Part shown: positions 40,918 through 49,411 of the stretch, one piece after another | Layout of the letters: the number at the start of each line of letters is the position of its first letter | Position numbering within the stretch: the first letter of the stretch is position 1 | Source of the DNA: an uncultured bacterium | GTDB lineage: Bacteria; Planctomycetota; Phycisphaerae; Phycisphaerales; SM1A02 | Reading direction: 5' to 3' | NCBI GenBank assembly: GCA_903891095.1 | Contig: CAITDI010000129.1 | Coordinates: 1-55,020 of the forward strand | DNA: 55,020 nt | Translations under genes and position numbers: made by a program | The notes under the pieces: generated by a model | The model's database searches: none | Seen by the model: only the letters and a program-made list of their open reading frames with translations | Told to the model about the DNA's origin: nothing

Positions 40918-42390
40918 ATGCCAATGAACCGCTCTCTCGTCGTCCGCTCGCTCACCAGCGTCCTCCCGCTCGCAGTCTTCGGACTGGTGGCAATCACGCC
41001 GACCTCGGCGCACGCCCAGAGCGCGGACCTGCTCAAGAAGCTCAACGCGCCCGCTGGCCGCGTGGCCGACAACGCCAAGAGCGCCACGAAGTTGTTCACC
41101 GCCTACCTCGACGTCACCAAGGCGCCGAAGGAGGTCGGTCCCGACTTCAACCAGACCACGATCTATCCCGGCATGGACGGATGGGCGGACGTCGCCAAGT
41201 GGGCCGAGGCGAACTCGGCGATGGGCAAGACGCTGATCGACGTCCAGAACTGCCAGATCCTCGGCGTGCCCTACGGCGCCGCGGGCGCGGACCCCAAGTT
41301 CGTCGAGCGCGGACTGGTCGCGGAGATCGGCGTCGGCGGCGACCTCACCAAGGTTCGCTTTCCGTATCTCAAGGCGCTCGAGACCGTCAGCGCGCTCGTG
41401 ACGGCGGACATGTACCGCCTGTGCGAAGCCGGCAAGTTCGACGAGGCGTTCAAGGAGGGCATCGCCCACCTGCGCGTGATGCGCCAGGCCTGCGACGCGC
41501 AGATGTACGAGGAGAAGCTCGCGGCGATGACCATGCTCGCCGACGCGTTCTCCGTGCACCGCGATCTGCTCTACGTCTACGGACCGAAGATGACCCTGGC
41601 GCAGCTCCAGGATCTCTCGATCAAGGGCTACCCGTTTCTCAAGACCAGCGACACCGAGCGCATGAAGCGCATCGAGATGCCCGAGGGCGACCTCGCGGTT
41701 TGCGCGGAGCTGATCTCGTCGGTGTTCGGCGGCGACGGCATGATTTCCGACGAGAACTTCGCCAAGACGTTCTCCGGCGTGCAGTCGACGGCTGAGCCGC
41801 TCACGACCTTCGGCGCGACCAAGCGCTGGACCAAGATCGCCGGCGTGCACGGCAGCCGCGACGCGAGCCTCGCGCGCCTCAACGCGATCTACGACGACTG
41901 GTGGCGCCGCTGGCGTCTGCCCGCGTACGGCCCGATGATCTCGATGCCGACCGTGCTTTCCAAGACGAATCCCGTCAAGTACGCGGCTGTCGTGCTCACG
42001 GTCAAGGACATCGATCGGCTCTTCGAGATGCGCCGCCGCGTGATCGCCGAGTTCGACGGCACCGTCGTGGCCGCTGGTCTCGAGGGCTACCTCAAGCAGT
42101 ACGGCTCGTGGCCGAGCACGATCGAGAAGGCGTACACGCAGTTCTTCCCCAAGCGCTTCGACTTCGACGCGTACGACAAGGACTACGGTCGCCTGCAGTA
42201 CGAGTCGTTCTCGACCGAGCGTGGCGTGGACAGCGAGTACGGACGGCAGCAGATCACGGGCTGCGTGCTCTTCGCGCGCAACGATGACAACGAGCCGAAC
42301 GGCGCTGCGCGTCACGCGGCGGGCGGCAAGTCCGACGACTTCGTGCTTTGGCCGGCGATCCGCGCGATCTCGCGCGGGCAAGCCAAGTGA
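40918..42390 (+). CDS. Secreted protein of unknown function, 490 residues
   Basis: I do not recognise the family. A signal peptide (about 1-33, with LTSVLPLAVFGLVAITPTS and cleavage likely after AHA) is followed by a largely helical protein without repeats. Notable stretches are TTIYPGMDGWADVAKWAE, NCQILGVPYG, DMYRLCEAGKFDEAFKEG, WWRRWRLPAYGPMISMP and, near the end, NDDNEPNGAARHAAGGKSDDFVLWP. Only about six Cys residues are present. An in-frame ATG at 40924 could also serve. It precedes trxB on the same strand; a tandem repeat overlaps its stop codon. Confidence 0.7.
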   Translation: MPMNRSLVVRSLTSVLPLAVFGLVAITPTSAHAQSADLLKKLNAPAGRVADNAKSATKLFTAYLDVTKAPKEVGPDFNQTTIYPGMDGWADVAKWAEANSAMGKTLIDVQNCQILGVPYGAAGADPKFVERGLVAEIGVGGDLTKVRFPYLKALETVSALVTADMYRLCEAGKFDEAFKEGIAHLRVMRQACDAQMYEEKLAAMTMLADAFSVHRDLLYVYGPKMTLAQLQDLSIKGYPFLKTSDTERMKRIEMPEGDLAVCAELISSVFGGDGMISDENFAKTFSGVQSTAEPLTTFGATKRWTKIAGVHGSRDASLARLNAIYDDWWRRWRLPAYGPMISMPTVLSKTNPVKYAAVVLTVKDIDRLFEMRRRVIAEFDGTVVAAGLEGYLKQYGSWPSTIEKAYTQFFPKRFDFDAYDKDYGRLQYESFSTERGVDSEYGRQQITGCVLFARNDDNEPNGAARHAAGGKSDDFVLWPAIRAISRGQAK

Positions 42391-42452
42391 GGTCGGCCGC
42401 CTGAAGTCAGCCACGTAAGGTCGGCCACCTGAAGTCAGCCAAGCAAGCTCGG
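42381..42452. repeat. Tandem 28-bp repeat, about 2.5 copies, across a stop codon
   Basis: Units begin at 42381, 42409 and 42437 (AGCCAAGTGAGGTCGGCC..., AGCCACGTAAGGTCGGCC..., AGCCAAGCAAGCTCGGC...). The first two share 23 of the central bases with one change. The TGA stop of the secreted unknown gene lies inside the first unit and the trxB ribosome site (GGAGAAGG) follows the last. Confidence 0.9.
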
Positions 42453-42472
42453 CAACGAGAACTGGAGAAGGC

Positions 42473-43468
42473 ATGAGCACGCACACCCCCGCGGACAACG
42501 CGGTCGAGAAACTCGTCATCATCGGTTCCGGCCCCGCGGGCTGGACCGCGTGCATCTACGGCGCGCGCGCCAACCTCGCGCCGCGCGCGATCATCGGCGT
42601 GCCTGCGGCCAATCCCGCGCCGGTGCTTCCGGGTGGTCAGCTCATGCTCACCACCGAAGTCGAGAACTACCCGGGCTTCCCGCACGGCGTCAGCGGCCCC
42701 GAGATGATGTCGCTCTTCCAGCAGCAGGCCGAGCGATTCGGCACGCGCATCACCAACGCGGATGTCGTCAAGTGCGACTTCACGCAGCGTCCGTTCGTCC
42801 TCGAGACGAGCGAGGGCGAGACGATCCGCGCGCACGCGGTGATCATCGCGACCGGCGCGACGGCGAACTGGATCGGTCTCCCGAACGAGCTGCGTCTCGC
42901 GATGAACGGCGGCGGCGTCAGCGCCTGCGCCGTGTGCGATGGCGCGCTGCCCGCGTACCGCAACCAGCCGCTCGCAGTCGTCGGCGGCGGCGACACCGCG
43001 ATGGAAGAGGCGAGCTACCTCACCAAGTTCGCTTCGAAGGTCTACGTCATCCACCGTCGCGACTCGTTCCGCGCGTCGAAGGCGATGCAGGCGCGCATCC
43101 TCGAGAACCCCAAGGCGGAAGCCGTGTGGAACTCGGTGGTCGTCGATGTGGTCGGCGAGAACTTCATCGAGGCGGTCGTGCTCGAGAACGTCGTCACCAA
43201 GCAGCGTTCGACGCTGCCTGTGAAGGGTCTCTTCATCGCGATCGGCCACTCGCCCGCGACCAAGTTCCTGCAGGGCACCGGCATCGAGTTCGACGAGAAG
43301 GGCTACGTGCTTCTCCGCACGCGCTCGAGCAAGACGAACATCGACGGCGTGTTTGCCGCAGGTGACGTGGCCGATGCGAACTACCGCCAGGCGATCACCG
43401 CGAGCGGCATGGGCTGCCAGGCGGCGATCGATGCGGAGCGGTGGTTGGCGGACCACGGCGTGCATTGA
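42473..43468 (+). CDS. trxB: Thioredoxin-disulfide reductase
   Basis: The 331-residue flavoenzyme reduces thioredoxin with NADPH. It shows the FAD-binding GSGPAGWTACIYGARA, GGQLMLTTEVENYPGFP, the redox pair CAVC (C152, C155) followed by DGALP, the NADPH-binding VVGGGDTAMEEA, and the C-terminal FAAGDVADANYRQAITASGMGCQAA. All are standard TrxB motifs. GGAGAAGG precedes the ATG. It lies downstream of the secreted unknown gene and may be cotranscribed. Confidence 0.95.
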   Translation: MSTHTPADNAVEKLVIIGSGPAGWTACIYGARANLAPRAIIGVPAANPAPVLPGGQLMLTTEVENYPGFPHGVSGPEMMSLFQQQAERFGTRITNADVVKCDFTQRPFVLETSEGETIRAHAVIIATGATANWIGLPNELRLAMNGGGVSACAVCDGALPAYRNQPLAVVGGGDTAMEEASYLTKFASKVYVIHRRDSFRASKAMQARILENPKAEAVWNSVVVDVVGENFIEAVVLENVVTKQRSTLPVKGLFIAIGHSPATKFLQGTGIEFDEKGYVLLRTRSSKTNIDGVFAAGDVADANYRQAITASGMGCQAAIDAERWLADHGVH

Positions 43469-43472
43469 TTTT

Positions 43473-43521
43473 CAGCTGCGACTGTCGTTGAGGCCTGGCG
43501 GCCTCAACTTCTTCGCAGCTG
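43473..43521. other. Nested hairpin between convergent trxB and symporter genes
   Basis: An outer 9-bp stem (CAGCTGCGA 43473-43481 with TCGCAGCTG 43513-43521) encloses an inner 9-bp stem (GTTGAGGCC 43487-43495 with GGCCTCAAC 43500-43508, loop TGGC). It lies between two converging stop codons and probably ends transcription from one or both sides, although neither side has a strong T tract. A (GTC)5 run follows before 43541. Confidence 0.55.
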
Positions 43522-43540
43522 GGTGTCGTCGTCGTCGTCG

Positions 43541-44869
43541 TCAGTCTGCGTCCGGCGCGACACGCGTAATGATCTTCGCCACCACGCAGTCGCCCCAGAC
43601 GTTCACGGTGGTGCGCGACATGTCGACGATGCGGTCGACGCCCATGATGATGCCGACGGCGGCGACGGGCAGCGGTGCGACGCCGCGTGATGCAAGCGCG
43701 GCGTTGACGGCGGAGATCACGATCACAAGCGTGACGAGGCCCGAGCTCGGGATGCCCGCGGTTCCGACTGCGGCCAGCACGCTGGTCGCCACGACGAGCA
43801 CGATCTCGGAGAAGCCGAGTTGCACGCCGAACAGCTGGAAGAGGAACAACGCGACCACCGCTTCGTAGAGCGCGGTGCCGTCCATGTTCATCGTCGCGCC
43901 GAGCGGGATCACGAAGTTGGTCGAGCGCCGCGAGCAGCCGCCGTCGGTCACGCAGGATTCGATCGCGACGGGAATCGTCGCGTTGGAGCTGCTCGTCGAG
44001 AACGCCGTCAGCAGCGCGCGGCGCACGCTCCACATGAACTTCCAGCCGTTTCCGCCGCCAAACGCGCGGCAGAACAGCGGCAGCACGATGAACGCGTGCA
44101 CGCAGAGTCCGAGGATCGCCACGCCGATGTAGCCGAGCACGGGTGCCGCGACGTTCTGCAGGCCGATGCGCGCGACCACGCCGGTCACGAAGAAGAACAA
44201 CCCGACCGGCATCACCCATAGGATCCAGCTGATCACGCGCATCACGCCTGCGAGCAGCGCCGAGAGCACGTCAAGCGCCGCGCGCCCGCGTTCGCCGACG
44301 CTCGCCAGGCCGAGCCCGAGCAGGAGCGCGCAGAAGATCGTGCCGATCGTGTTGCCTTCGACCGCGTCCTTGAGCGGGTTCTTCGGCACGACCTGCGAGA
44401 GGATCGAGAGCCATGCGCCGCCGACGCCGGTCGATGTCGCGGACTGCATGCGTTCGGCGCGCGCAGCGTCGGCTGCGAACGTCTGCTGGCCTTGCGCGAC
44501 CAGCGCCGCGCGCGCTTGATCGCTCACGCCTGCGCCCGGCGCGAACCACTCGATCAGCGCGGCGCCGAGCACCGCGGCCATGAGCATCGAGAGCACATAG
44601 AGCACGGCGGTCGCGCCGCCGATCCTGCCGAGCTGCGACGGCGTTCCCACCGACGCGATGCCGCAGCACACGCTGAGGAACACGACGGGAATCACCAGCA
44701 TCTGCAGCGGACGAACGAGCAGGTACTCGCCCGCGATGCTCCAGAAGCCCGCGACATCGCCACCCTGTGCGTGCAGCATCTGGCCCGTCAGGATCGCAGC
44801 AAACAGCGCCCCGAAAAGCAGGGCGGTTTGCAGTTTGGTTCCGCGGAATGCAGTGCCAGGAGTCGCCAT
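43541..44869 (-). CDS. Dicarboxylate/amino acid:cation symporter (DAACS family)
   Basis: The 442-residue polytopic membrane protein resembles GltP/DctA glutamate and dicarboxylate carriers. It has the Ser-rich reentrant loop STSSSNATIPVAIES, the cation/substrate motif VIPLGATMNMDGTALYE, and the second reentrant region GTAGIPSSGLVTLVIVI. An extra soluble stretch (about 112-165, QQTFAADAARAERMQ) is inserted early. Substrate is not resolvable by eye, but glutamate, aspartate or C4-dicarboxylates are likely. It lies downstream of aspS on the same strand. TAGGAT 12 nt before the ATG suggests its own leaderless promoter. Confidence 0.9.
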   Translation of the reverse strand: MATPGTAFRGTKLQTALLFGALFAAILTGQMLHAQGGDVAGFWSIAGEYLLVRPLQMLVIPVVFLSVCCGIASVGTPSQLGRIGGATAVLYVLSMLMAAVLGAALIEWFAPGAGVSDQARAALVAQGQQTFAADAARAERMQSATSTGVGGAWLSILSQVVPKNPLKDAVEGNTIGTIFCALLLGLGLASVGERGRAALDVLSALLAGVMRVISWILWVMPVGLFFFVTGVVARIGLQNVAAPVLGYIGVAILGLCVHAFIVLPLFCRAFGGGNGWKFMWSVRRALLTAFSTSSSNATIPVAIESCVTDGGCSRRSTNFVIPLGATMNMDGTALYEAVVALFLFQLFGVQLGFSEIVLVVATSVLAAVGTAGIPSSGLVTLVIVISAVNAALASRGVAPLPVAAVGIIMGVDRIVDMSRTTVNVWGDCVVAKIITRVAPDAD

Positions 44870-44875
44870 GCGGCG

Positions 44876-44881
44876 ATCCTA
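44876..44881 (-). promoter_or_regulatory. Putative -10 TAGGAT placed for leaderless start of the symporter gene
   Basis: Read on the minus strand, TAGGAT begins 12 nt before the ATG at 44869, with no Shine-Dalgarno between. It lies in the 29-nt gap after aspS. Confidence 0.45.
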
Positions 44882-44898
44882 CCGAAAGCGACGGCGGG

Positions 44899-46701
44899 TT
44901 ACGCCTTCGCGGGTTCGACCGGCGCCGTGCTGCGCACGTGCGTCTCGACCAGCTGGTGCGCGTCGACCGGGCCCGGCGCATCCGTCATGAGATCCGCGCC
45001 CGACTGCGTCTTCGGGAACGCGATCACGTCGCGGATGTTGTCGGTGCCGACGATGTGCATGACGAGGCGGTCGAGGCCGAAGGCGATGCCGCCGTGCGGC
45101 GGGGCGCCGTGCTTGAGCGCGTCGAGCAGGAAGCCGAACTTGACCTTCGCGTCATCCTGCGTGAGGCCGATGAGCTCGAAGACCTTGGCCTGGACCTTCT
45201 GGTCGTGGATGCGGATCGAGCCGCCCGCGATCTCGCTGCCGTTGAGCACGAGGTCGTAGCCGGCCGACAGGCAGCCGCCCGGATCGGTGCCGAGGATGCC
45301 GAACTGATCGGGATTCGGGCTGGTGAACGGATGGTGCAGCGCAACCCAGCGCTTGCCGTCGTCGTCCCACTCGAACATCGGGAAGTCGACGACCCAGAGG
45401 AAGTTCCACTTGCCCTCGGGCACGATGCCGAGGTCGCGCGCCATCTTCTGGCGGAGTTCGCCGAGCGTCTTGGTCGCGATGTCGTAGTGGTCCGCGGCAA
45501 AGATCACGATGTCGCCTTGCTGCAGGCCGAGCTTGGCGATGAGCTCCGCCTTGACCGGCTCGCAGAACTTGGCGACGCCCGTCTCGAAGCCGTTGGCGCC
45601 GAGCTTGGTGTACGGAATGCCACCGGCCCTGAAGGTCTTCGCGAACTCGCTGTAGCCGTCGAGCACCTTGCGGGTGAGCTTCTCGTTCGGAGTCGGCACG
45701 CGGATCGCCTTGACGACGCCCTTGCGGCCGTTCTTCGACTTCTCGAGCGCTTCCTTGAACACGACGAACTCGGTCTTGGCCGCGATGTCGGAGACGTCGC
45801 AGGTCTCGAGGCCGTAGCGCGTGTCGGGACGGTCGATGCCGAAGCGCTCCATCGCATCCCAATAGGTGATGCGCGGCACTTCGCCGATGTCGTAGTTGAA
45901 CAGCTCGGTCCACAGGCCGCGCGCGAAGCCCGTCATCATGTTCATGACGTCCTCGCGCTCGACGAAGCTCATCTCGAGGTCGATCTGCGTGAACTCGGCC
46001 TGGCGGTCGGCGCGCGGATCCTCGTCGCGCATGCACTTGCAGATCTGCAGGTAGCGGTCGCAGCCCGCGACCATCAGGATCTGCTTGAAGAGCTGCGGGC
46101 TCTGCGGCAGCGCGTACCACTTGCCCGGGTGCAGGCGGGCCGGCACGATGAAGTCGCGCGCGCCCTCGGGCGTGGTCTTGATGAGCAGCGGCGTCTCGAT
46201 CTCGAGGAAGCCGTTCTGGCTGAAGTAGTCGCGCGCGAACTTGGTGATGCGCGAACGCGTGCGCAGGATGTGCTGCATGCGCGGACGGCGCAGGTCGATG
46301 TAGCGGTACTTGAGGCGCGTCTCTTCGCCGATCTTGTCGGCGTCGCGGTCGTCGGGCAGGATCGGCGGCGGCTCGGCGGCGTTGAGCAGCTCGAGCTTGT
46401 CGGCGACGATCTCGATCTCGCCCGAGGCGAGGTTCGGATTCGCGCCGCCAGCGCGCACGCGCACCTTGCCGGTCACGCCGATCACGTACTCGCGGCGCAG
46501 CGTGCGCGAGAGTTCGATGAGGTCGGCGCGGGACTGCTCGAGGTCGAACACGACCTGGCAGAGACCCTCGCGGTCGCGGATGTCGGCAAAGATCAGACCC
46601 TTGCCTTGGTCGCGGTACGTGTTGACCCATCCGCAGATGGTGACGGTCTGTCCGACGTGGCTCGCGCGAAGCGAACCGCACATGTGAGAGCGCTTGAGCA
46701 T
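44899..46701 (-). CDS. aspS: Aspartyl-tRNA synthetase, bacterial type
   Basis: The 600-residue class II synthetase has an N-terminal OB-fold anticodon domain (MLKRSHMCGSLRASHVGQTV... to RVRAGG), motif 2 CMRDEDPRADRQAEFTQID, an inserted GAD domain (about 290-420) and motif 3 GIAFGLDRLVM. It charges tRNA-Asp. Whether it also misacylates tRNA-Asn cannot be told by eye, and no gatCAB is in the window. TACCAT lies 16 nt before the ATG on the minus strand (46717 down to 46712), so the leader would be only a few bases. Confidence 0.96.
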   Translation of the reverse strand: MLKRSHMCGSLRASHVGQTVTICGWVNTYRDQGKGLIFADIRDREGLCQVVFDLEQSRADLIELSRTLRREYVIGVTGKVRVRAGGANPNLASGEIEIVADKLELLNAAEPPPILPDDRDADKIGEETRLKYRYIDLRRPRMQHILRTRSRITKFARDYFSQNGFLEIETPLLIKTTPEGARDFIVPARLHPGKWYALPQSPQLFKQILMVAGCDRYLQICKCMRDEDPRADRQAEFTQIDLEMSFVEREDVMNMMTGFARGLWTELFNYDIGEVPRITYWDAMERFGIDRPDTRYGLETCDVSDIAAKTEFVVFKEALEKSKNGRKGVVKAIRVPTPNEKLTRKVLDGYSEFAKTFRAGGIPYTKLGANGFETGVAKFCEPVKAELIAKLGLQQGDIVIFAADHYDIATKTLGELRQKMARDLGIVPEGKWNFLWVVDFPMFEWDDDGKRWVALHHPFTSPNPDQFGILGTDPGGCLSAGYDLVLNGSEIAGGSIRIHDQKVQAKVFELIGLTQDDAKVKFGFLLDALKHGAPPHGGIAFGLDRLVMHIVGTDNIRDVIAFPKTQSGADLMTDAPGPVDAHQLVETHVRSTAPVEPAKA

Positions 46702-46711
46702 TGAGGGCGGG

Positions 46712-46717
46712 ATGGTA
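46712..46717 (-). promoter_or_regulatory. Putative -10 TACCAT for aspS
   Basis: GCTACCAT on the minus strand, 16 nt before the aspS start, again of GCTAnnnT form. No T-box or other leader RNA structure fits the short gap. Confidence 0.35.
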
Positions 46718-46794
46718 GCGATTTCCCGCGTGGACGAGGCACGATCACGATGTCTTCATCCGCAGGTTCATGTGCGGGAATCGCCTGCATTCGC

Positions 46795-46800
46795 TAGGCT
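46795..46800 (+). promoter_or_regulatory. Putative -10 TAGGCT placed for leaderless start of lpxB
   Basis: GCTAGGCT: the hexamer begins 13 nt before the ATG at 46808; the spacer CCCGACC has no Shine-Dalgarno. Confidence 0.45.
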
Positions 46801-46807
46801 CCCGACC

Positions 46808-47983
46808 ATGTCGGCCGATCGCAAGGTCATCCTCTTCACGGCGCTGGAGCCATCGGGCGACGCACACGCGGCGCCCGTGATCGCGCGCCTGCGCGCCGAG
46901 TACCCCGACATCGAGCCCGTCGCCTGGGGCGGACCCAAGATGGAGGCCGCCGGCGCCACCATGCTCGGCCGCACCGCCGACGACGGCGTGATGGGCATCA
47001 AGGGCGTCTCGCGCGCCCTCGAAGTGCGTGCGCTCCACAACACGATCGTCGAGTGGGCAAGCAAGAATCCCGTCGCCGTGCACATGCCGGTCGACAGCCC
47101 GAGCGCGAACTACCCGCTCTGCGCGCGGCTCAAGCCGATGGGCGTCAAGATCGTCAACCTCGTCGCGCCGCAGCTCTGGGCGTGGGCGCCGTGGCGCATC
47201 AAGAAGGTGCGTCGGCTGAGCGACGTGCTGCTGTGCCTCCTGCCGTTCGAGGAGCAGTGGTTCCGAGTCCGCGGCGTGACCGCGAAGTTCGTCGGCCATC
47301 CGCTGCTCTCGAAGTCGCTCGAGGAGTCGGGCTTCGTTCCGAACACCGATGCGTTCCCCGCGGGCGCGCCGCACATCCTGCTGCTTGCAGGCTCGCGCTC
47401 GAGCGAGGTGCGCGCCAACGCGCGGCTGCTGCTCGACGCGTTCCTGCTCGTGCGATCGCGGACGCCGGGCGCGGTGGCGGTGGTCCTGGCGTCGAACGAA
47501 GCCAACGCGGGGCATTTCCGCAAGGCGATCGGCGGCGAGCCGCCCGCGGGCGTGCACATCGCCGTGAGCGACATCGAGAGTGCGGTCTACTGGTCCGATC
47601 TCGCGCTCGCGGTGTCGGGCACGGTCAGCCTCGACTGCGCGCGCCAGGCCAAGCCCATGATCGGCGTCTACCGGCTGAGCCGGCTTGAGGTCTGGGGCGC
47701 GAAGCTCCTCGTCCGAGCGCCGCATCTGCTGCTGCCGAACATCCTCGCGGGCCGCCGAATCGTCCCCGAGTTCGTCCCATACGCGGGCGGCCCCGAGCTC
47801 ATCGCGGCGAGCGCGCTCGAACTTCTGCAAAACGGCGTGCGAATGCAGCGAACGAGGGAAGACCTCAGGCAGGTCGCGGCGTCGTTCCGCGGCTTCGATC
47901 CAGCCCGCATCTGCGCGGAGGTCGCGGCAAGGGTCGCTCGCGGTCAACCGATGACCAACGAAATCCTCGACGGGATCTCGTAA
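46808..47983 (+). CDS. lpxB: Lipid-A-disaccharide synthase
   Basis: The 391-residue glycosyltransferase (GT19) joins two acylated glucosamines to make the lipid A disaccharide. It shows TALEPSGDAHAAPVIARL at the N-terminus, WGGPKMEAAGATML, MGIKGVSRALEV, the family region HMPVDSPSANYPLCARLK, VAPQLWAWAPWRIKKV, FVGHPLL, LLAGSRSSEVRAN and the UDP-binding VSGTVSLDCARQAKPMIGVYR. Its presence implies an LPS-bearing outer membrane. The start at 46808 follows a candidate leaderless promoter; the frame opens further upstream but would overlap the aspS promoter. Confidence 0.93.
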   Translation: MSADRKVILFTALEPSGDAHAAPVIARLRAEYPDIEPVAWGGPKMEAAGATMLGRTADDGVMGIKGVSRALEVRALHNTIVEWASKNPVAVHMPVDSPSANYPLCARLKPMGVKIVNLVAPQLWAWAPWRIKKVRRLSDVLLCLLPFEEQWFRVRGVTAKFVGHPLLSKSLEESGFVPNTDAFPAGAPHILLLAGSRSSEVRANARLLLDAFLLVRSRTPGAVAVVLASNEANAGHFRKAIGGEPPAGVHIAVSDIESAVYWSDLALAVSGTVSLDCARQAKPMIGVYRLSRLEVWGAKLLVRAPHLLLPNILAGRRIVPEFVPYAGGPELIAASALELLQNGVRMQRTREDLRQVAASFRGFDPARICAEVAARVARGQPMTNEILDGIS

Positions 47984-48021
47984 GCGGTCGTTCGCGTGCG
48001 CTTCATCGACTCCCTGAACGG

Positions 48022-48031
48022 GTATATTCCG
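48022..48031 (+). promoter_or_regulatory. Putative -10 region GTATATTCCG of the liv-type operon
   Basis: TATATT (48023-48028) lies about 73 nt before the ATG of the substrate-binding protein gene. The ten bases are identical to those upstream of the subtilase gene (minus strand, 39223-39214). The leader ends in a good ribosome site (CGAAGGAACC). Confidence 0.4.
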
Positions 48032-48100
48032 CCCCCTCGGATCGGATCCCTCGCGGTTCCGTCCGACGTCCCTGCAAGCAACTTTCCGAAGGAACCGAAC

Positions 48101-49297
48101 ATGCTCCAGTTTGCTCGCCTGACCACTGTGCTTGGATCGCTCGCCATCGCCGCGACTGCGTTCGCCGCCGATTCGATCAAGATCATCTCGAGCCTGCCGC
48201 GCACCGGCAGCGCCAACGCGCAGACGACCAGCATGGTCAACGGCATCAAGATGGCCATCGCCGAGGTCGGCACGATCAACGGCGCGACCATCCTGTACGA
48301 AGACTGGGACGACGCCAGCGCGCAGCGCGGCAACTGGGATCCCGCCGTCGAGGCCGCGAACGCCGACAAGGCGATCGCCGACAAGTCGATCCTCGCGTAC
48401 ATCGGGACCTACAACTCGGGCGCGAGCAAGATCTCGATGCCCAAGCTCAACGCCGCCGGCCTCGTGATGGTCAGCCCCGCGAACACCGCGCCGAACCTCA
48501 CCAAGCCCGGCTTCGGCGAGCCGAACGAGCCCGCCGTCTACCGCCCGAGCGGCAAGATCAGCTACTTCCGCGTCGTCCCGACCGACGACGTGCAGGGCGC
48601 CGTCGCCGCCGACTTCGCCAAGGAAACCGGCGCGAAGAAGGTCTTCGTCCTCAACGACCGCGAGGTCTACGGCAAGGGCGTGGCCGGCGTGTTCGAGAAG
48701 CACGCGAAGGAAATCGGCCTCGAGGTCGTCGGCACCGACGGCATCGACGCCAAGGCCTCGAACTACAAGAGCGTCGTCACCAAGATCAAGCAGGCGGGCG
48801 CGGACCTCGTCTACTTCGGCGGCACCACGCAGACCAACGCGGGCCAGCTCGCGAAGGACATCGTGACCGTCGGCCTCAAGGCGCGCCTGATCGTGCCGGA
48901 CGGCTGCTACGAGCAGGCGTTCATCGAGGCCGCTGGCGCCAAGGCCCTCGAAGGCCGCGCCTTCATCACCTTCGGCGGCAAGGAGCCCAAGGCGCTCACC
49001 GGCAAGGGCAAGGACTTCTACGAGAACTACAAGAAGGCCTACGGCGGCGAGCCCGAGGGCTACGCGGTCTACGGCTACGAGTCGGCCAAGGTCGTCCTCA
49101 CCGCGATGCAGAACATCGCCAAGGCCGGCGGCAAGCTGACGCGCGAGAGCGTGCTTGCGGAGGTCGCCAAGACGAAGAACTTCTCCGGCGCGCTCGGCAC
49201 GTGGAGCTTCGACGCCAACGGCGACACGACCAACCGCACGATGAGCGTGAACACCGTCAAGGACGGCAAGTTCGAGACCGTCAAGGTCGTCGAGTAA
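48101..49297 (+). CDS. Branched-chain amino-acid-type ABC transporter substrate-binding protein
   Basis: The 398-residue periplasmic binding protein (type I, LivJ-like) has a signal peptide (MLQFARLTTVLGSLAIAATA, cleavage after AFA). The binding-protein fold shows ISSLPRTGSANAQTTSMVNGIKMAI, YIGTYNSGASKISMPKLNAAGLVMVSPANT, YFRVVPTDDVQGAVAADF and later VYGYESAKVVLTAM. The two-lobed LivJ layout suggests leucine, isoleucine, valine or a related amino acid or amide as ligand; the ligand cannot be fixed by eye. GAAGGAACC precedes the ATG. It heads an operon with two permeases and two ATPases. Confidence 0.9.
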   Translation: MLQFARLTTVLGSLAIAATAFAADSIKIISSLPRTGSANAQTTSMVNGIKMAIAEVGTINGATILYEDWDDASAQRGNWDPAVEAANADKAIADKSILAYIGTYNSGASKISMPKLNAAGLVMVSPANTAPNLTKPGFGEPNEPAVYRPSGKISYFRVVPTDDVQGAVAADFAKETGAKKVFVLNDREVYGKGVAGVFEKHAKEIGLEVVGTDGIDAKASNYKSVVTKIKQAGADLVYFGGTTQTNAGQLAKDIVTVGLKARLIVPDGCYEQAFIEAAGAKALEGRAFITFGGKEPKALTGKGKDFYENYKKAYGGEPEGYAVYGYESAKVVLTAMQNIAKAGGKLTRESVLAEVAKTKNFSGALGTWSFDANGDTTNRTMSVNTVKDGKFETVKVVE

Positions 49298-49335
49298 GCG
49301 GCGGCAGGACCGATTCGCGAGTCGTACGCACCAGA

Positions 49336-49400
49336 AGTTCTGGACAAAAAGTTCTAGACGAAAAGCTCTAGACAACGAGTCCTAGACAACGAGTCCCCGA
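49336..49400. repeat. Four to five degenerate tandem 14-bp units before livH
   Basis: AGTTCTGGACAAAA, AGTTCTAGACGAAA, AGCTCTAGACAACG and AGTCCTAGACAACG follow one another from 49336 to 49391, and a partial fifth unit (AGTCCCCGA) ends at 49400. They lie between the substrate-binding protein stop (49297) and the permease start (49412). Confidence 0.9.
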
Positions 49401-49411
49401 GGCGCCGCCGG

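Noticed and set aside
43524-43540. (GTC)5 run before the symporter stop, considered as a microsatellite of interest.
   Set aside because: Five units of a GC-rich trinucleotide are common by chance in this composition; it lies outside both coding regions.
46702-46807. Gap between aspS and lpxB, checked for a T-box or tRNA gene.
   Set aside because: Only about 105 nt, containing both candidate promoters; no cloverleaf or T-box core was found.
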